Shown here piece after piece: positions 43,425-51,452 of a stretch of 64,000 nt of DNA. The first letter of the stretch is position 1. The number at the start of each line of letters is the position of its first letter. Location: positions 62,001 through 126,000 of the forward strand of contig CAUAGM010000004.1 in assembly GCA_958428545.1 (NCBI GenBank). The letters are read 5' to 3'. The DNA comes from an uncultured Arcanobacterium sp. GTDB taxonomy: Bacteria; Actinomycetota; Actinomycetes; Actinomycetales; Actinomycetaceae. The translations under genes were made by a program, and so were the position numbers. The notes under the pieces were generated by a model. It was not told the origin of the DNA, made no database searches, and was given only the letters and a program-made list of their open reading frames with translations.

Positions 43425-43853
43425 ATGAGTCGTAGTCTTAGTTTCATTATCCCCAAAGAGGAGTGGCTCACCAGCAACGGGCGCTACCATCACATGGACA
43501 AAGCACGACGTACGCGCACGCTTCGACACAAAGCCTATATAAGCGCCCTACAGGCTCTTCACAACGGCGACCTCACCCACTATGACGTGCTCCCCCTACT
43601 CGTGATACAGGTCGGCTATAGCAGCCGCAGACGAGCCGATCCACCTAACGCTTATCCGACCGTTAAAGCCCTTATTGACGGCTGTACAGACGCTGGCTTA
43701 TGGGACGATGACAACAGCGACATTATTCACAGCTGCCTGTTTACCCGCAACAAGGAAAAAGCCCCCACAGGGTGCTACACCATCACATTCACATTCATCA
43801 GCCACCATGTGCCGTTTTATGATGGGGAGAGATGGAGCAATATTACCCTTTAG
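43425..43853 (+). CDS. RusA-like Holliday junction resolvase
   Basis: A 142-aa protein with the RusA-type block RRRADPPNAYPTVKALIDGCTDAGLWDDD carrying the acidic catalytic residues. The start MSRSLSFIIPKEEWLTSNGRYHH is typical. GGAGG lies 9 nt before the ATG. It resolves recombination and replication intermediates. It is the last gene of the rightward early operon. Confidence 0.82.
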   Translation: MSRSLSFIIPKEEWLTSNGRYHHMDKARRTRTLRHKAYISALQALHNGDLTHYDVLPLLVIQVGYSSRRRADPPNAYPTVKALIDGCTDAGLWDDDNSDIIHSCLFTRNKEKAPTGCYTITFTFISHHVPFYDGERWSNITL

Positions 43854-44214
43854 CAAGCTGGGAAATGCGACTCTTCGTAACGCCCATAATCACTGCCGTA
43901 TCGGTACCACTCACGCCAGCAGCCAAGAGTTTCTTCACCACATTACGCGATTGCGCTGCGGCATCTTCCTGCGCTTTTGCGGCGGCAGCAGTAGCAGCTT
44001 TTGCGGCGGCGATCTGCTCGCTCAGTCCATCAAGAGCAGGGATAATAGTAACATTCCATATGGAGTGGTCTATTTCTGGTTGGATAGTATCCAGAAAGTC
44101 AATAGCTTGCTGGCGAGCATTCGCGAGTTTACGCACCTGACTATGCCCGTACTCTCCGATCTCAAGTTCCCAGCCTCGCGCCCATCGTGTGGCGGTTACA
44201 TTAACACTCGTCAT
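43843..44214 (-). CDS. Antitoxin-like protein with C-terminal HTH
   Basis: A 123-aa protein with a short beta-rich N-terminus, an alanine-rich helix and a C-terminal helix-turn-helix (TDTAVIMGVTKSRISQL). The architecture and HTH closely resemble the HicB-like protein at 42281. Its gene overlaps the end of rusA by 11 bp. The 63-aa gene just upstream may be its partner. Confidence 0.65.
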   Translation of the reverse strand: MTSVNVTATRWARGWELEIGEYGHSQVRKLANARQQAIDFLDTIQPEIDHSIWNVTIIPALDGLSEQIAAAKAATAAAAKAQEDAAAQSRNVVKKLLAAGVSGTDTAVIMGVTKSRISQLAKG

Positions 44215-44244
44215 TTTGAATGGCTTCCAGCGGCGTCGGGATGT

Positions 44245-44436
44245 CTATTTCTTGATCTGGCTTCCCACTGCTTGAATCGAAGCCGCTAGCGCATTCCCTG
44301 TGCTCTTCCATGCTTCTCCTATTAAATCGCGCTGGAGCGTTGTTTTCTTTGCTTTGCTTAAGCAGTTTGGTTCGGAGCTTGCAATGATTCTCATTGCTTT
44401 TGCGGCTCCGCGCGTATACGCATCACGTGTTGTCAT
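44245..44436 (-). CDS. Small hypothetical protein upstream of an antitoxin-like gene
   Basis: A 63-aa helical basic protein (MTTRDAYTRGAAKAMRIIAS). AAAGGAG precedes the ATG at 44436. It lies 30 bp upstream of the HTH protein on the same strand, so the two may form an operon. No toxin family recognised. Confidence 0.55.
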   Translation of the reverse strand: MTTRDAYTRGAAKAMRIIASSEPNCLSKAKKTTLQRDLIGEAWKSTGNALAASIQAVGSQIKK

Positions 44437-44516
44437 TGCTAGACTCCTTTCCTTGTGACTCATCATAGCAAAAATGACATTATAGAGCTTTGGACTTATA
44501 GGTAACTAAAAATAGC

Positions 44517-44551
44517 CCCCTCCCATCGCCAAGAAACGGCGACGAGAGGGG
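44517..44551 (-). terminator. Terminator of the late operon
   Basis: On the minus strand CCCCTCTCGTCGCCG pairs with CGGCGA-type and GAGGGG arms, followed by GCTATTTTTAG. It lies about 65 bp after the last lysis-region gene, where leftward late transcription should end. Confidence 0.7.
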
Positions 44552-44618
44552 TTGTGTGCAGCCACCAGTCGGGCAGCGAGATGCCTTTTCTACGCGTAAC
44601 GGACAGACAGTATGTGGT

Positions 44619-44939
44619 TTATTGTGCGCGACGGCGCACATCGTCAAGGCTGGAATTGAGCATAGCTACTTGGGATTGTGCAGTGTCGATGTGTTCGCCT
44701 AGCTGATGTGCGAGGCTTTTCAACATTTCCCGCTGATGTTTTTGCTCTGCCAGCATTATTTTCTGGGTAGTTTCCTGCCTGTCTGCAAAATCTTCGAGCC
44801 TATCAACGCTATCTTTCATGCTTGACCCGTGGTTATTTGTCACTTCTTTTTTAATTGAGGCGAGTTGTGGGACGACGGCGAGGACGGCGGCTATTCCTGC
44901 GAAGCCTCCGAGTGATTGTAGAATGTCGAAAAATTTCAT
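44619..44939 (-). CDS. Membrane-anchored coiled-coil lysis-region protein
   Basis: A 106-aa protein with one N-terminal membrane segment (FDILQSLGGFAGIAAVLAVV) and a long coiled coil. It resembles DUF2746-type proteins encoded next to holins in actinophages. It may be a second holin or a spanin-like accessory. Confidence 0.65.
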   Translation of the reverse strand: MKFFDILQSLGGFAGIAAVLAVVPQLASIKKEVTNNHGSSMKDSVDRLEDFADRQETTQKIMLAEQKHQREMLKSLAHQLGEHIDTAQSQVAMLNSSLDDVRRRAQ

Positions 44940-44960
44940 GTAGCAGCCCCTTTTTCTCTT

Positions 44961-45347
44961 TTAGCGTGTGTGCGTGTCGTTGTGTGTTAGAGGGCTGCTG
45001 GCGTGGTGAGCGTGGCGAGGATTGTTATGAGAAGTAGTGTTGCTAGGAGCGTCATGCGTGCGTGTTTCATCGGGTATGCCTTTCAGGTTGCCGTTGGCGA
45101 GGTCGTAAAAGCCTGCGGCACATAGCCCGTAGAGGAAGCCTTCAGATATGGTTCTCACCCAGATGTTGAGGCTTGCGAGTTGTGAGGGTGAGCCGCTGTA
45201 GAGGGCGAGGAGTGTGAGGATAGAGAAAGCGATGCCGACGAGGACGGCGGCGAGCTGGCTTGCTCGTCCTGTGATGCCGAGCGTTTTGAGCCATTGCACG
45301 GTGGCTGCAATCGCGGGTACCGTGAGAAGTAGTTCTGTGATATTCAT
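44961..45347 (-). CDS. Holin
   Basis: A 128-aa protein with three hydrophobic segments in the first 80 residues and a polar, histidine-rich tail; the size, topology and place beside the lysin fit a phage holin that releases endolysin through the membrane. The tail overlaps no other gene. Confidence 0.75.
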   Translation of the reverse strand: MNITELLLTVPAIAATVQWLKTLGITGRASQLAAVLVGIAFSILTLLALYSGSPSQLASLNIWVRTISEGFLYGLCAAGFYDLANGNLKGIPDETRTHDAPSNTTSHNNPRHAHHASSPLTHNDTHTR

Positions 45348-45389
45348 GAGTTGTTATCCTTTCATTTCATGTTGGTGATGAGGAATCAG

Positions 45390-45602
45390 ATGAGCACTTA
45401 TACAGCGCGCGCTACACGCAAGGACGGCTGGTGGACAGTCACCGTGGACGAGGTGGAAGGTCTCTATACTCAAGCGCAACGCTTGGATCAGATTGAGCGC
45501 AATGTGCGTGACGCTCTCACTCTTTTCCCTGACATCGAGCCATACCCCGACACGGCACACGTCACCATATGTCCGCAAGGCGAGCATTCATCAATCTTTT
45601 AG
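45390..45602 (+). CDS. HicB-like antitoxin domain protein
   Basis: A 70-aa protein that fits the short HicB domain: TARATRKDGWWTVTVDEVEG, then a helix (LDQIERNVRDALTLF). It has no HTH. GAGG precedes the ATG. It lies 90 bp before a HicA gene on the same strand, opposite to the late operon, and 42 bp from the divergent holin gene. Confidence 0.7.
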   Translation: MSTYTARATRKDGWWTVTVDEVEGLYTQAQRLDQIERNVRDALTLFPDIEPYPDTAHVTICPQGEHSSIF

Positions 45603-45640
45603 AATTATTTGCTATCTATAAAGTAAAAGAGTTAGATAAT

Positions 45641-45675
45641 TTGCTATTTAGAAAATAGCGTGTTATGCTTATAGT
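45641..45675 (+). promoter_or_regulatory. hicA promoter with palindromic operator
   Basis: -35 TTGCTA and -10 TATGCT with 17-bp spacing; the spacer holds the palindrome GCTATTT-AGA-AAATAGC (45643-45659). The overlap predicts autoregulation by the HTH protein at 45955. Confidence 0.5.
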
Positions 45676-45695
45676 GGTTGCGGAAAGGAGATGCA

Positions 45696-45887
45696 ATGCC
45701 AAATAAAGAGGTAAAGGAGCTGATGAGAAAACTCGAATCACAAGGCTTCATCTGCGTCCCATCTAAGAAAAATCACATTAAGGTTTACAAAGATGAGCAA
45801 TTTGTCGCCACGCTCCCCTCAACCCCATCAGATAGGCGAAGCCTAAAGCACGTTCTGCGCTATTTACGGCAAGCTGGCTTTAGGTAG
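45696..45887 (+). CDS. HicA-like toxin
   Basis: A 63-aa protein with the HicA pattern KELMRKLESQGF, the catalytic histidine in SKKNHIKVYKD and PSTPSDRRSLKHVLRYL. GGAAAGGAG precedes the ATG at 45696. It has a HicB-like gene before and an HTH antitoxin-like gene after it. Confidence 0.8.
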   Translation: MPNKEVKELMRKLESQGFICVPSKKNHIKVYKDEQFVATLPSTPSDRRSLKHVLRYLRQAGFR

Positions 45888-45954
45888 CGCCCAGGTCTAG
45901 CCCTTATATGCGGGCTAGACCTCCGCAACCAGCATACGCACGAAAGGAAACGCT

Positions 45955-46368
45955 ATGGATTACACCGCAACCATCGATGTAAAAACAAGCCTCACCATCG
46001 ACGACATACTAGAAAAACTCGAACCCTACGACGGAACACTAGGAGCAAGTAAAGACGGATACCGCGCCATCTTCAGCTACCCTGCAGACAACCTCGATCA
46101 AGCTATCGCAACAGCAAAAAACACTACTGCAAGTTTTGGAGAACCCTATGCACTTTCAGTAGCACCATCACACCTCATCGACGAGCAGACCATGCACGGA
46201 GAGCTTGAGCCTCTCGTTTCCGTGGCTCAAGCAGCGGATCTTCTACACATTACCCCGCAAGCAGTCAACCATCGGCTAAAGAATAAAACTCTTCCCGGCG
46301 CGAAAGTTGGGCACACATGGGTTCTCCCTCTTGCTGCCGTTCTCGCTCAGAGTATAGACTCCGAATGA
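45955..46368 (+). CDS. Antitoxin-like protein with excisionase-type HTH
   Basis: A 137-aa protein: an N-terminal alpha/beta domain (YTATIDVKTSLTIDDILEKL) and a C-terminal helix-turn-helix of the excisionase type (SVAQAADLLHITPQAVNHRL). By context it is the DNA-binding antitoxin for the preceding HicA. GAAAGGAAACGCT precedes the ATG. Confidence 0.7.
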   Translation: MDYTATIDVKTSLTIDDILEKLEPYDGTLGASKDGYRAIFSYPADNLDQAIATAKNTTASFGEPYALSVAPSHLIDEQTMHGELEPLVSVAQAADLLHITPQAVNHRLKNKTLPGAKVGHTWVLPLAAVLAQSIDSE

Positions 46369-46392
46369 AAGATTTTTTCTTTCCGCAACCAT

Positions 46393-46429
46393 CAGCCCGC
46401 CATGCTAATGTTTCTCGCGTGGTGGGCTG
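46393..46429. terminator. Hairpin between convergent genes
   Basis: CAGCCCGCCA and TGGTGGGCTG arms between the HTH antitoxin gene and the end of the amidase gene. No T-run. Confidence 0.5.
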
Positions 46430-46444
46430 AGACTTTGCTATGTG

Positions 46445-47296
46445 TTAGGCGAGGAGCTGGTTCACTCGTGCCTGCACAGTGTGATAGTCGTAACCTGCCG
46501 CAGTCAGGCGGTTGTAGCGTTCCTGCCCGTTACCCCAATCCCCACGAATCACCTCACGCGCGAGCCGATCTATGTTTTTATTGGCAGGCTTAGACGCGAT
46601 ACCGACAAGCTCATTCACTCGCGCCTGCACAGCATCATAGTCGAACCCGGCAGCGGTGAGACGCTGATAGCGTTCGTTGCCGTTACCCCACGTGCCGCGA
46701 ATCACCTCGCGCGCGAGTTCCTCAATGCTTGTGCTGTTTGTTGCGTCGAGTTCAGATGGCGTAACAGGCACAGTCGCACTTGTGTTTCCTGTCATAGTGT
46801 TGTACCAGTAACGGGCGCGCTGCATATATGCAGCGTTCTGGCTTCCTGCGATCTCGCCTGGGCACGCGGTCGCGCTGAACTGCCTGTGCGGAAACACGTT
46901 CACGCCCCAGTGTGGTTCTCCGAGCTTATAGAACACGCACAGTGCAGCCACTAAATGCGCGCCGTTGTCGAGTGTCGCTTCGGATATTGTCCACGGCTCG
47001 CCTATATGGTTATTGGCGTGTTCGATACCGATAGAGGTGGTATTAGCGTCCCAGTTGCCTGCGTGCCACGCAGTATTGCGATCTCTCACGAGTTGCCCGA
47101 TTGTGCCATCTTCTTCTACTTGATAGTGTGCGGACGCTTCGCGTGTCTGCCACACATTCCAGCACTCTTGAATGCTCAGCCGTCCCGCGTTGTGGTGCAC
47201 GATGATTTTATTGATCTCGCGCCCACCGCGCCCACTCGTGTAATGCTTATCAAGAATCAGATCAATATCCGCCTCAAGAGTATCCCAATTCTTCAC
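46445..47296 (-). CDS. Endolysin: N-acetylmuramoyl-L-alanine amidase with Cpl-7 repeats
   Basis: Cleaves the peptide stem from peptidoglycan at lysis. The Amidase_2 domain has zinc ligands in IIVHHNAG, HAGNW and HRQFSATACPG, spanning about residues 30-160. Two C-terminal Cpl-7-type wall-binding repeats follow, each containing LAREVIRG-WGNG-ERY-RLTAAG. A GTG at 47296 is preferred; a TTG at 47317 lies inside the ribosome binding site. It is separated from the tail genes by an intrinsic terminator. Confidence 0.9.
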   Translation of the reverse strand: MKNWDTLEADIDLILDKHYTSGRGGREINKIIVHHNAGRLSIQECWNVWQTREASAHYQVEEDGTIGQLVRDRNTAWHAGNWDANTTSIGIEHANNHIGEPWTISEATLDNGAHLVAALCVFYKLGEPHWGVNVFPHRQFSATACPGEIAGSQNAAYMQRARYWYNTMTGNTSATVPVTPSELDATNSTSIEELAREVIRGTWGNGNERYQRLTAAGFDYDAVQARVNELVGIASKPANKNIDRLAREVIRGDWGNGQERYNRLTAAGYDYHTVQARVNQLLA

Positions 47297-47333
47297 TGTT
47301 CTTATATCCCTTTCCAATTAGCGCCAATCACGG

Positions 47334-47362
47334 CATAAAAAATGCACCCTTAGAGGGTGCAT
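47334..47362 (-). terminator. Intrinsic terminator upstream of the lysin
   Basis: On the minus strand ATGCACCCT-CTA-AGGGTGCAT is followed by TTTTTT. It stands between the last tail-region gene and the lysin, so lysin expression needs read-through or antitermination. Confidence 0.85.
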
Positions 47363-47388
47363 GTAGGAGCATGTCCAGAGCGCCGTAT

Positions 47389-47694
47389 TTATGCGTTAGC
47401 CCCGAGCATGTTATTGTCTTTTTTCTGCAACTTCGCCTGCACCGTCGAAACCATATCCATCAAATGCGAATCAGACACAATCTGAGGATTCAACGCAGGA
47501 TTATTCTTATACGGGTCTTGCAACGCCGCCTGATATTTAGCAAGCGGACGCTGGTTCGCGATCACACACTCTAACGCGTGCTCACGCGCCCACACCTCAG
47601 GATACGCCTCACCTGCAAGAGCTGCCGTGACAGTAAGCCGTGTAAGATAGTCGGGGTCTGTTGCGAGTTTATAAATGTATTCGCTGGATGCCAT
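47389..47694 (-). CDS. Phage structural-region hypothetical protein
   Basis: A 101-aa helical protein (SEYIYKLATDPDYLTRLTVTAALAGEAYPEVWAREHAL). GAAAGGA precedes the ATG. It lies between minor tail genes and the lysin. Function unknown. Confidence 0.7.
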   Translation of the reverse strand: MASSEYIYKLATDPDYLTRLTVTAALAGEAYPEVWAREHALECVIANQRPLAKYQAALQDPYKNNPALNPQIVSDSHLMDMVSTVQAKLQKKDNNMLGANA

Positions 47695-47709
47695 GTGGAT
47701 GTTCCTTTC

Positions 47710-48285
47710 TTAAAGTCCTGCTATCCATGTGAGGTTGATGGCAAGAGTGTTATTTTTGGCGATGTCTTTTGCGGCATAGAGTTCGATGACTCCACTTGTG
47801 GTCACGTTGACGATGCCAAGGCCGTAGCTGATGTGTGTGGCGACGTCGTTCGCGGGCGCGTATTTTTTCGGCAGCTGCCACGCGTTAATAGTTTGATACG
47901 CTTTAATAGGTTGTTTCGTGCTCGAATTCCAGTGCCCCATTGTGAGCGTGCAGCGCACCCCGTCAGTGAGAAGGTAGGCGGTGGGTGCTGCCCCGTGGGT
48001 TGGGGTGAGGGCGATACGTGTATAGGGGTGGGGTTTCTCCCCGCCAGAGACTCCAACAATAACGGCACGTCGATTATAGATATGTACATGTACACGGTCG
48101 CCAAGGGTGAGGTTCGCAAGCGAATCGATATGGGCATTAAGTGGGGTTGTATCGCCGTCAAGTTGTACTTGTAGTGGATGAGTGCCAACAACGCGCCCCC
48201 ATCTCCACGTGTCGCCTGTTTCTTGTACTGATGCCGACACAAGGGCAGCGAAAGGGTTATTACTGATCGGGGTTGCGTTCGGCAT
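47710..48285 (-). CDS. Minor tail / baseplate protein
   Basis: A 191-aa beta-rich protein with an OB-like block WGRVVGTHPLQVQLDGDTTPLN, as in baseplate hub proteins. It follows directly after the 338-aa tail gene on the same strand. Assigned by position and fold-like pattern. Confidence 0.65.
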   Translation of the reverse strand: MPNATPISNNPFAALVSASVQETGDTWRWGRVVGTHPLQVQLDGDTTPLNAHIDSLANLTLGDRVHVHIYNRRAVIVGVSGGEKPHPYTRIALTPTHGAAPTAYLLTDGVRCTLTMGHWNSSTKQPIKAYQTINAWQLPKKYAPANDVATHISYGLGIVNVTTSGVIELYAAKDIAKNNTLAINLTWIAGL

Positions 48286-49302
48286 CTATTTCACCTCTCG
48301 AGTTGTAACGGTCATAAGCTGTCCAGGGGTGAGAGAAATATCGATATTTTCAATAATTTCGTTTCCGCCCTGCACGTTGCTCACGCGCGAGTTAAGAGCA
48401 AATGCGCTCACTGCCATTGATCGTGTGACGGTTGCTGATGAGACTGCTCGAGCAAGATACCTCGCTGCTTTAATATCAAGTATTTGTTGGGTAGCTGCTT
48501 CTATTCCCGTATATGTCTGTGTTATCCATACGCCTTGACTGGTAAACGAATACGGCGACGTCGGATCTGTGTTGACCGCTATGGAGCGCATTGCTGGCGT
48601 GTTGCCCGTCTCTTGGCTGATACATAGAATCCTATTGGGCACTTTCGACTCGAGGGAACGTTCAGTGCGCGCCGTATGTCGTGCATGAGCAGATGGGGTG
48701 AACGTGTAGCATATGGGACGCTGGGATGGTGGTATGTAGGGGTCAAGTCGGTATTCGCCTGAAAAGTCACACCATAAAGAGAAGTAGCCGATAGCGTCAA
48801 GAAGATCATTAATGATCCGTAGCTTTGTTGTACCTGCTTCCCATACGAGGGCAGATGCAAGAGTGAGCGCGGAATGTGTGACAGCTACATTAGCTTCGCC
48901 TGTAGATGTGAGAAGTTGATGGATAACTTCCGTGACACGACTTCCTGCAGGCACCGTGTATGTGTCTGTGACAGCATCATTTGCTGGGATAAACGTTTTA
49001 TCATACAAGTTTAGTTTGATGCGTGTACTCGCTGTATCATCTATAGGATTGCTGGGACGTATCACATACACCCCGAGAGGATAGTCGGTTCCGTTGATTG
49101 TGGCGACAGGGCGTGCACGCATGTGTAGCCATTGCGTTTCGCTTATGTCTGCCCCGTGATAAGTGATCTCTCCACTCCATCTGATCTCGCTGTTGACGTT
49201 GCCTGTCAGTCTCCCATTTGTCTCCGTGTGGGTAAGAGTTTTGATAACCTGCCCGTAACGGTTAAGAAGTTCGATTCTGTATTCTTCAACTCTCGCCATC
49301 AT
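48286..49302 (-). CDS. Minor tail protein
   Basis: A 338-aa protein with an N-terminal beta domain (RIELLNRYGQVIKTL) resembling distal-tail/hub proteins of actinophages. Met2 at 49299 has a better ribosome binding site spacing. It sits between the fibronectin fibre protein and the baseplate-like protein. Confidence 0.72.
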   Translation of the reverse strand: MMARVEEYRIELLNRYGQVIKTLTHTETNGRLTGNVNSEIRWSGEITYHGADISETQWLHMRARPVATINGTDYPLGVYVIRPSNPIDDTASTRIKLNLYDKTFIPANDAVTDTYTVPAGSRVTEVIHQLLTSTGEANVAVTHSALTLASALVWEAGTTKLRIINDLLDAIGYFSLWCDFSGEYRLDPYIPPSQRPICYTFTPSAHARHTARTERSLESKVPNRILCISQETGNTPAMRSIAVNTDPTSPYSFTSQGVWITQTYTGIEAATQQILDIKAARYLARAVSSATVTRSMAVSAFALNSRVSNVQGGNEIIENIDISLTPGQLMTVTTREVK

Positions 49303-49313
49303 GCCCTCTCGTG

Positions 49314-51452
49314 TTATTGTTGTGCCACATGGTGTGTTAATGAGACGCTGTATTGGTTGCTGGTGTTTCGTGGCGTGCTAGCTTCTATCCATCCGACCAA
49401 TGTGCCCCAATCAGGACGGCGAAGAGCTACACTAGATGCGCTCACAGAGACTTCTTGTAGAGCTTTAACTTGCTCTATGACGCGCGGATTGATCTGTGGC
49501 GTACCTAGCGTGGCAGAAATTTTTGTTTCTATCGCTACCGCAGTGCCTTGAATGATCGTAGGAGCCGATTGCCCAGCAAAGACATGTTCCACGCGATGAA
49601 CAAGCCTGCTGCTTGTCTCCGATTCGATATTCCATAAAAGGCGGATGCATGTGTTAAAGTTTTTGCCCCAATTGATATAGACGCCCTGAGCTACAGGATG
49701 TATCTCAACTGTTGGAGAAACCGATTGAGTTGCTATCGTTGATACAGCGACGGCACGGTAGCGGCTCTGCATATCTAATGGCGGTATCGGGTCGATATAT
49801 GTGCTGTTTGGTGGGAGATGTTGCGCTATCGTTTCCCAGATCCCCGCAGTATTACGTTCAATATTGACATGCTGCACCTCAATCCCTGTAGCAGGGTGGG
49901 CGATCGTCAAATGTGTTGCCCCATTGTCGGCATCCCATTCGGCGGTTAGAGTGGGTGGATCTGGTTGCGCATAGATGACAGTAAACGAGGTGTCGTGACT
50001 GACTGATTGCACATAGTCCGCAGCTAGCACACGCACCGTGTAGGTGCTGCCATTACGTAGCCCCGAGATGTGCACACTCGTAGGCGTCGCGTCAACAACG
50101 CCCGTTAATGTCTGGCTATGAGCACCATCTGCGAGTATCTGCACCGTCCACGTGGGGTGATCAACCGTAGAGGTAACCGTAAAAACCACGTCTGTTTCAT
50201 TCGTCTGCACTGTCGAGCCGCGAGACGGCGCACTGACCGTCACGCGCGGACGCTCAACCGCACGGAACGCACTCGGGCTACTCCACGGTGACGGCTTGCT
50301 CGCGTCTTGCCCCCACGTGCGCACACGCCACACATACTGCTGCACAGACGCACCCACATCCCACACATACGACTCGCTACTGCCAACCACAGAACCAAGG
50401 TCGTTCCATTGCGGACTCACGGGATTATCCGCATACTGAATCTGCGCTTTCGTCTGCTCGCTGCCGTCTGCACTATTGTGCTGCCAACGCACCTCGACAC
50501 GAGACGACACAGGCACATAGCCACTCGGAGCAAGAACACTAGGAGCAAAAGGAGCACGCAACAACTGCACCGTATTCGACACCACACCAGCCGAAACAAG
50601 CCCATTAGGCGCGAGCGCTGTGAGCGTATACGTGTGTGAACGCGACGCGTCAGGCGCTTTGACCACATACGAGTGCGCCCCCACACCTGCTGTGGCAACC
50701 AGTGTGCTACCTTCAAAAATCTGTGTCGATAACGCCCCAGCTGACGAATGCCGCCACGACAGCACAACATTATGCCCGTCTTTAACTGCTGTCACGTCAC
50801 GTGGCGCTGAGGGAGTTGTGTATACAACAGGCGAATACACCCACGAACTCGATAGCCCGCTCGGGCCGACCGTGCCCACACGGTAGCGATAATAATGCCC
50901 TGCAGACACGCCAGTATCCACCCATGTGTGCTCGCCTGTGCCACGAATATCAGGCATATCCGCCCATGCGCCGTCGTCTGTTTGGCGGCGAACAATCGTA
51001 TGCGTCACAGGAGCCTTCGATGACGACACGGCAGTGAACCCGAGCCGTATCTGACTATCAGATATACGCGTCGCTACCACATTCGTCGGGTCAGCAGGCG
51101 TTGTATATGGGCGGGCAGCGACCGTAAATGAGCTTGTCACCGCTGGAGGATAGCCCGCCCCTACACCCGTCACAGAAAACGTTACCGATATGCGACGCTC
51201 CGAGCCCCAGTGACGCAGCCAATAGTCAGACTTTTCAAATACTTTATAGCGGGTAGAGCCACCCGAAATATTCAGCTTGCCCGATCCGTCATAGCCAGAG
51301 ACTGAAAACGTGTTCTCGTAATCATACGTCTGCGTATAGCACTGCACATACGCGCGGCACACCCATATCTCGCGATCCTCATGCCTACCTGTGCGCTCAA
51401 ATTCCAGCCCCAACCGATAGCCACCAGAATATGACCCCCACTCAATAGCCAT
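49314..51452 (-). CDS. Tail fibre protein with fibronectin type III domains
   Basis: A 712-aa protein built from repeated beta domains of the fibronectin III type (for example PTNVVATRISDSQIRLGFTA and PRDVTAVKDGHNVVLSWRH), probably exposed on the tail for host binding. The ATG at 51452 follows GAAAGGAG and overlaps the tape measure stop. Confidence 0.82.
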   Translation of the reverse strand: MAIEWGSYSGGYRLGLEFERTGRHEDREIWVCRAYVQCYTQTYDYENTFSVSGYDGSGKLNISGGSTRYKVFEKSDYWLRHWGSERRISVTFSVTGVGAGYPPAVTSSFTVAARPYTTPADPTNVVATRISDSQIRLGFTAVSSSKAPVTHTIVRRQTDDGAWADMPDIRGTGEHTWVDTGVSAGHYYRYRVGTVGPSGLSSSWVYSPVVYTTPSAPRDVTAVKDGHNVVLSWRHSSAGALSTQIFEGSTLVATAGVGAHSYVVKAPDASRSHTYTLTALAPNGLVSAGVVSNTVQLLRAPFAPSVLAPSGYVPVSSRVEVRWQHNSADGSEQTKAQIQYADNPVSPQWNDLGSVVGSSESYVWDVGASVQQYVWRVRTWGQDASKPSPWSSPSAFRAVERPRVTVSAPSRGSTVQTNETDVVFTVTSTVDHPTWTVQILADGAHSQTLTGVVDATPTSVHISGLRNGSTYTVRVLAADYVQSVSHDTSFTVIYAQPDPPTLTAEWDADNGATHLTIAHPATGIEVQHVNIERNTAGIWETIAQHLPPNSTYIDPIPPLDMQSRYRAVAVSTIATQSVSPTVEIHPVAQGVYINWGKNFNTCIRLLWNIESETSSRLVHRVEHVFAGQSAPTIIQGTAVAIETKISATLGTPQINPRVIEQVKALQEVSVSASSVALRRPDWGTLVGWIEASTPRNTSNQYSVSLTHHVAQQ

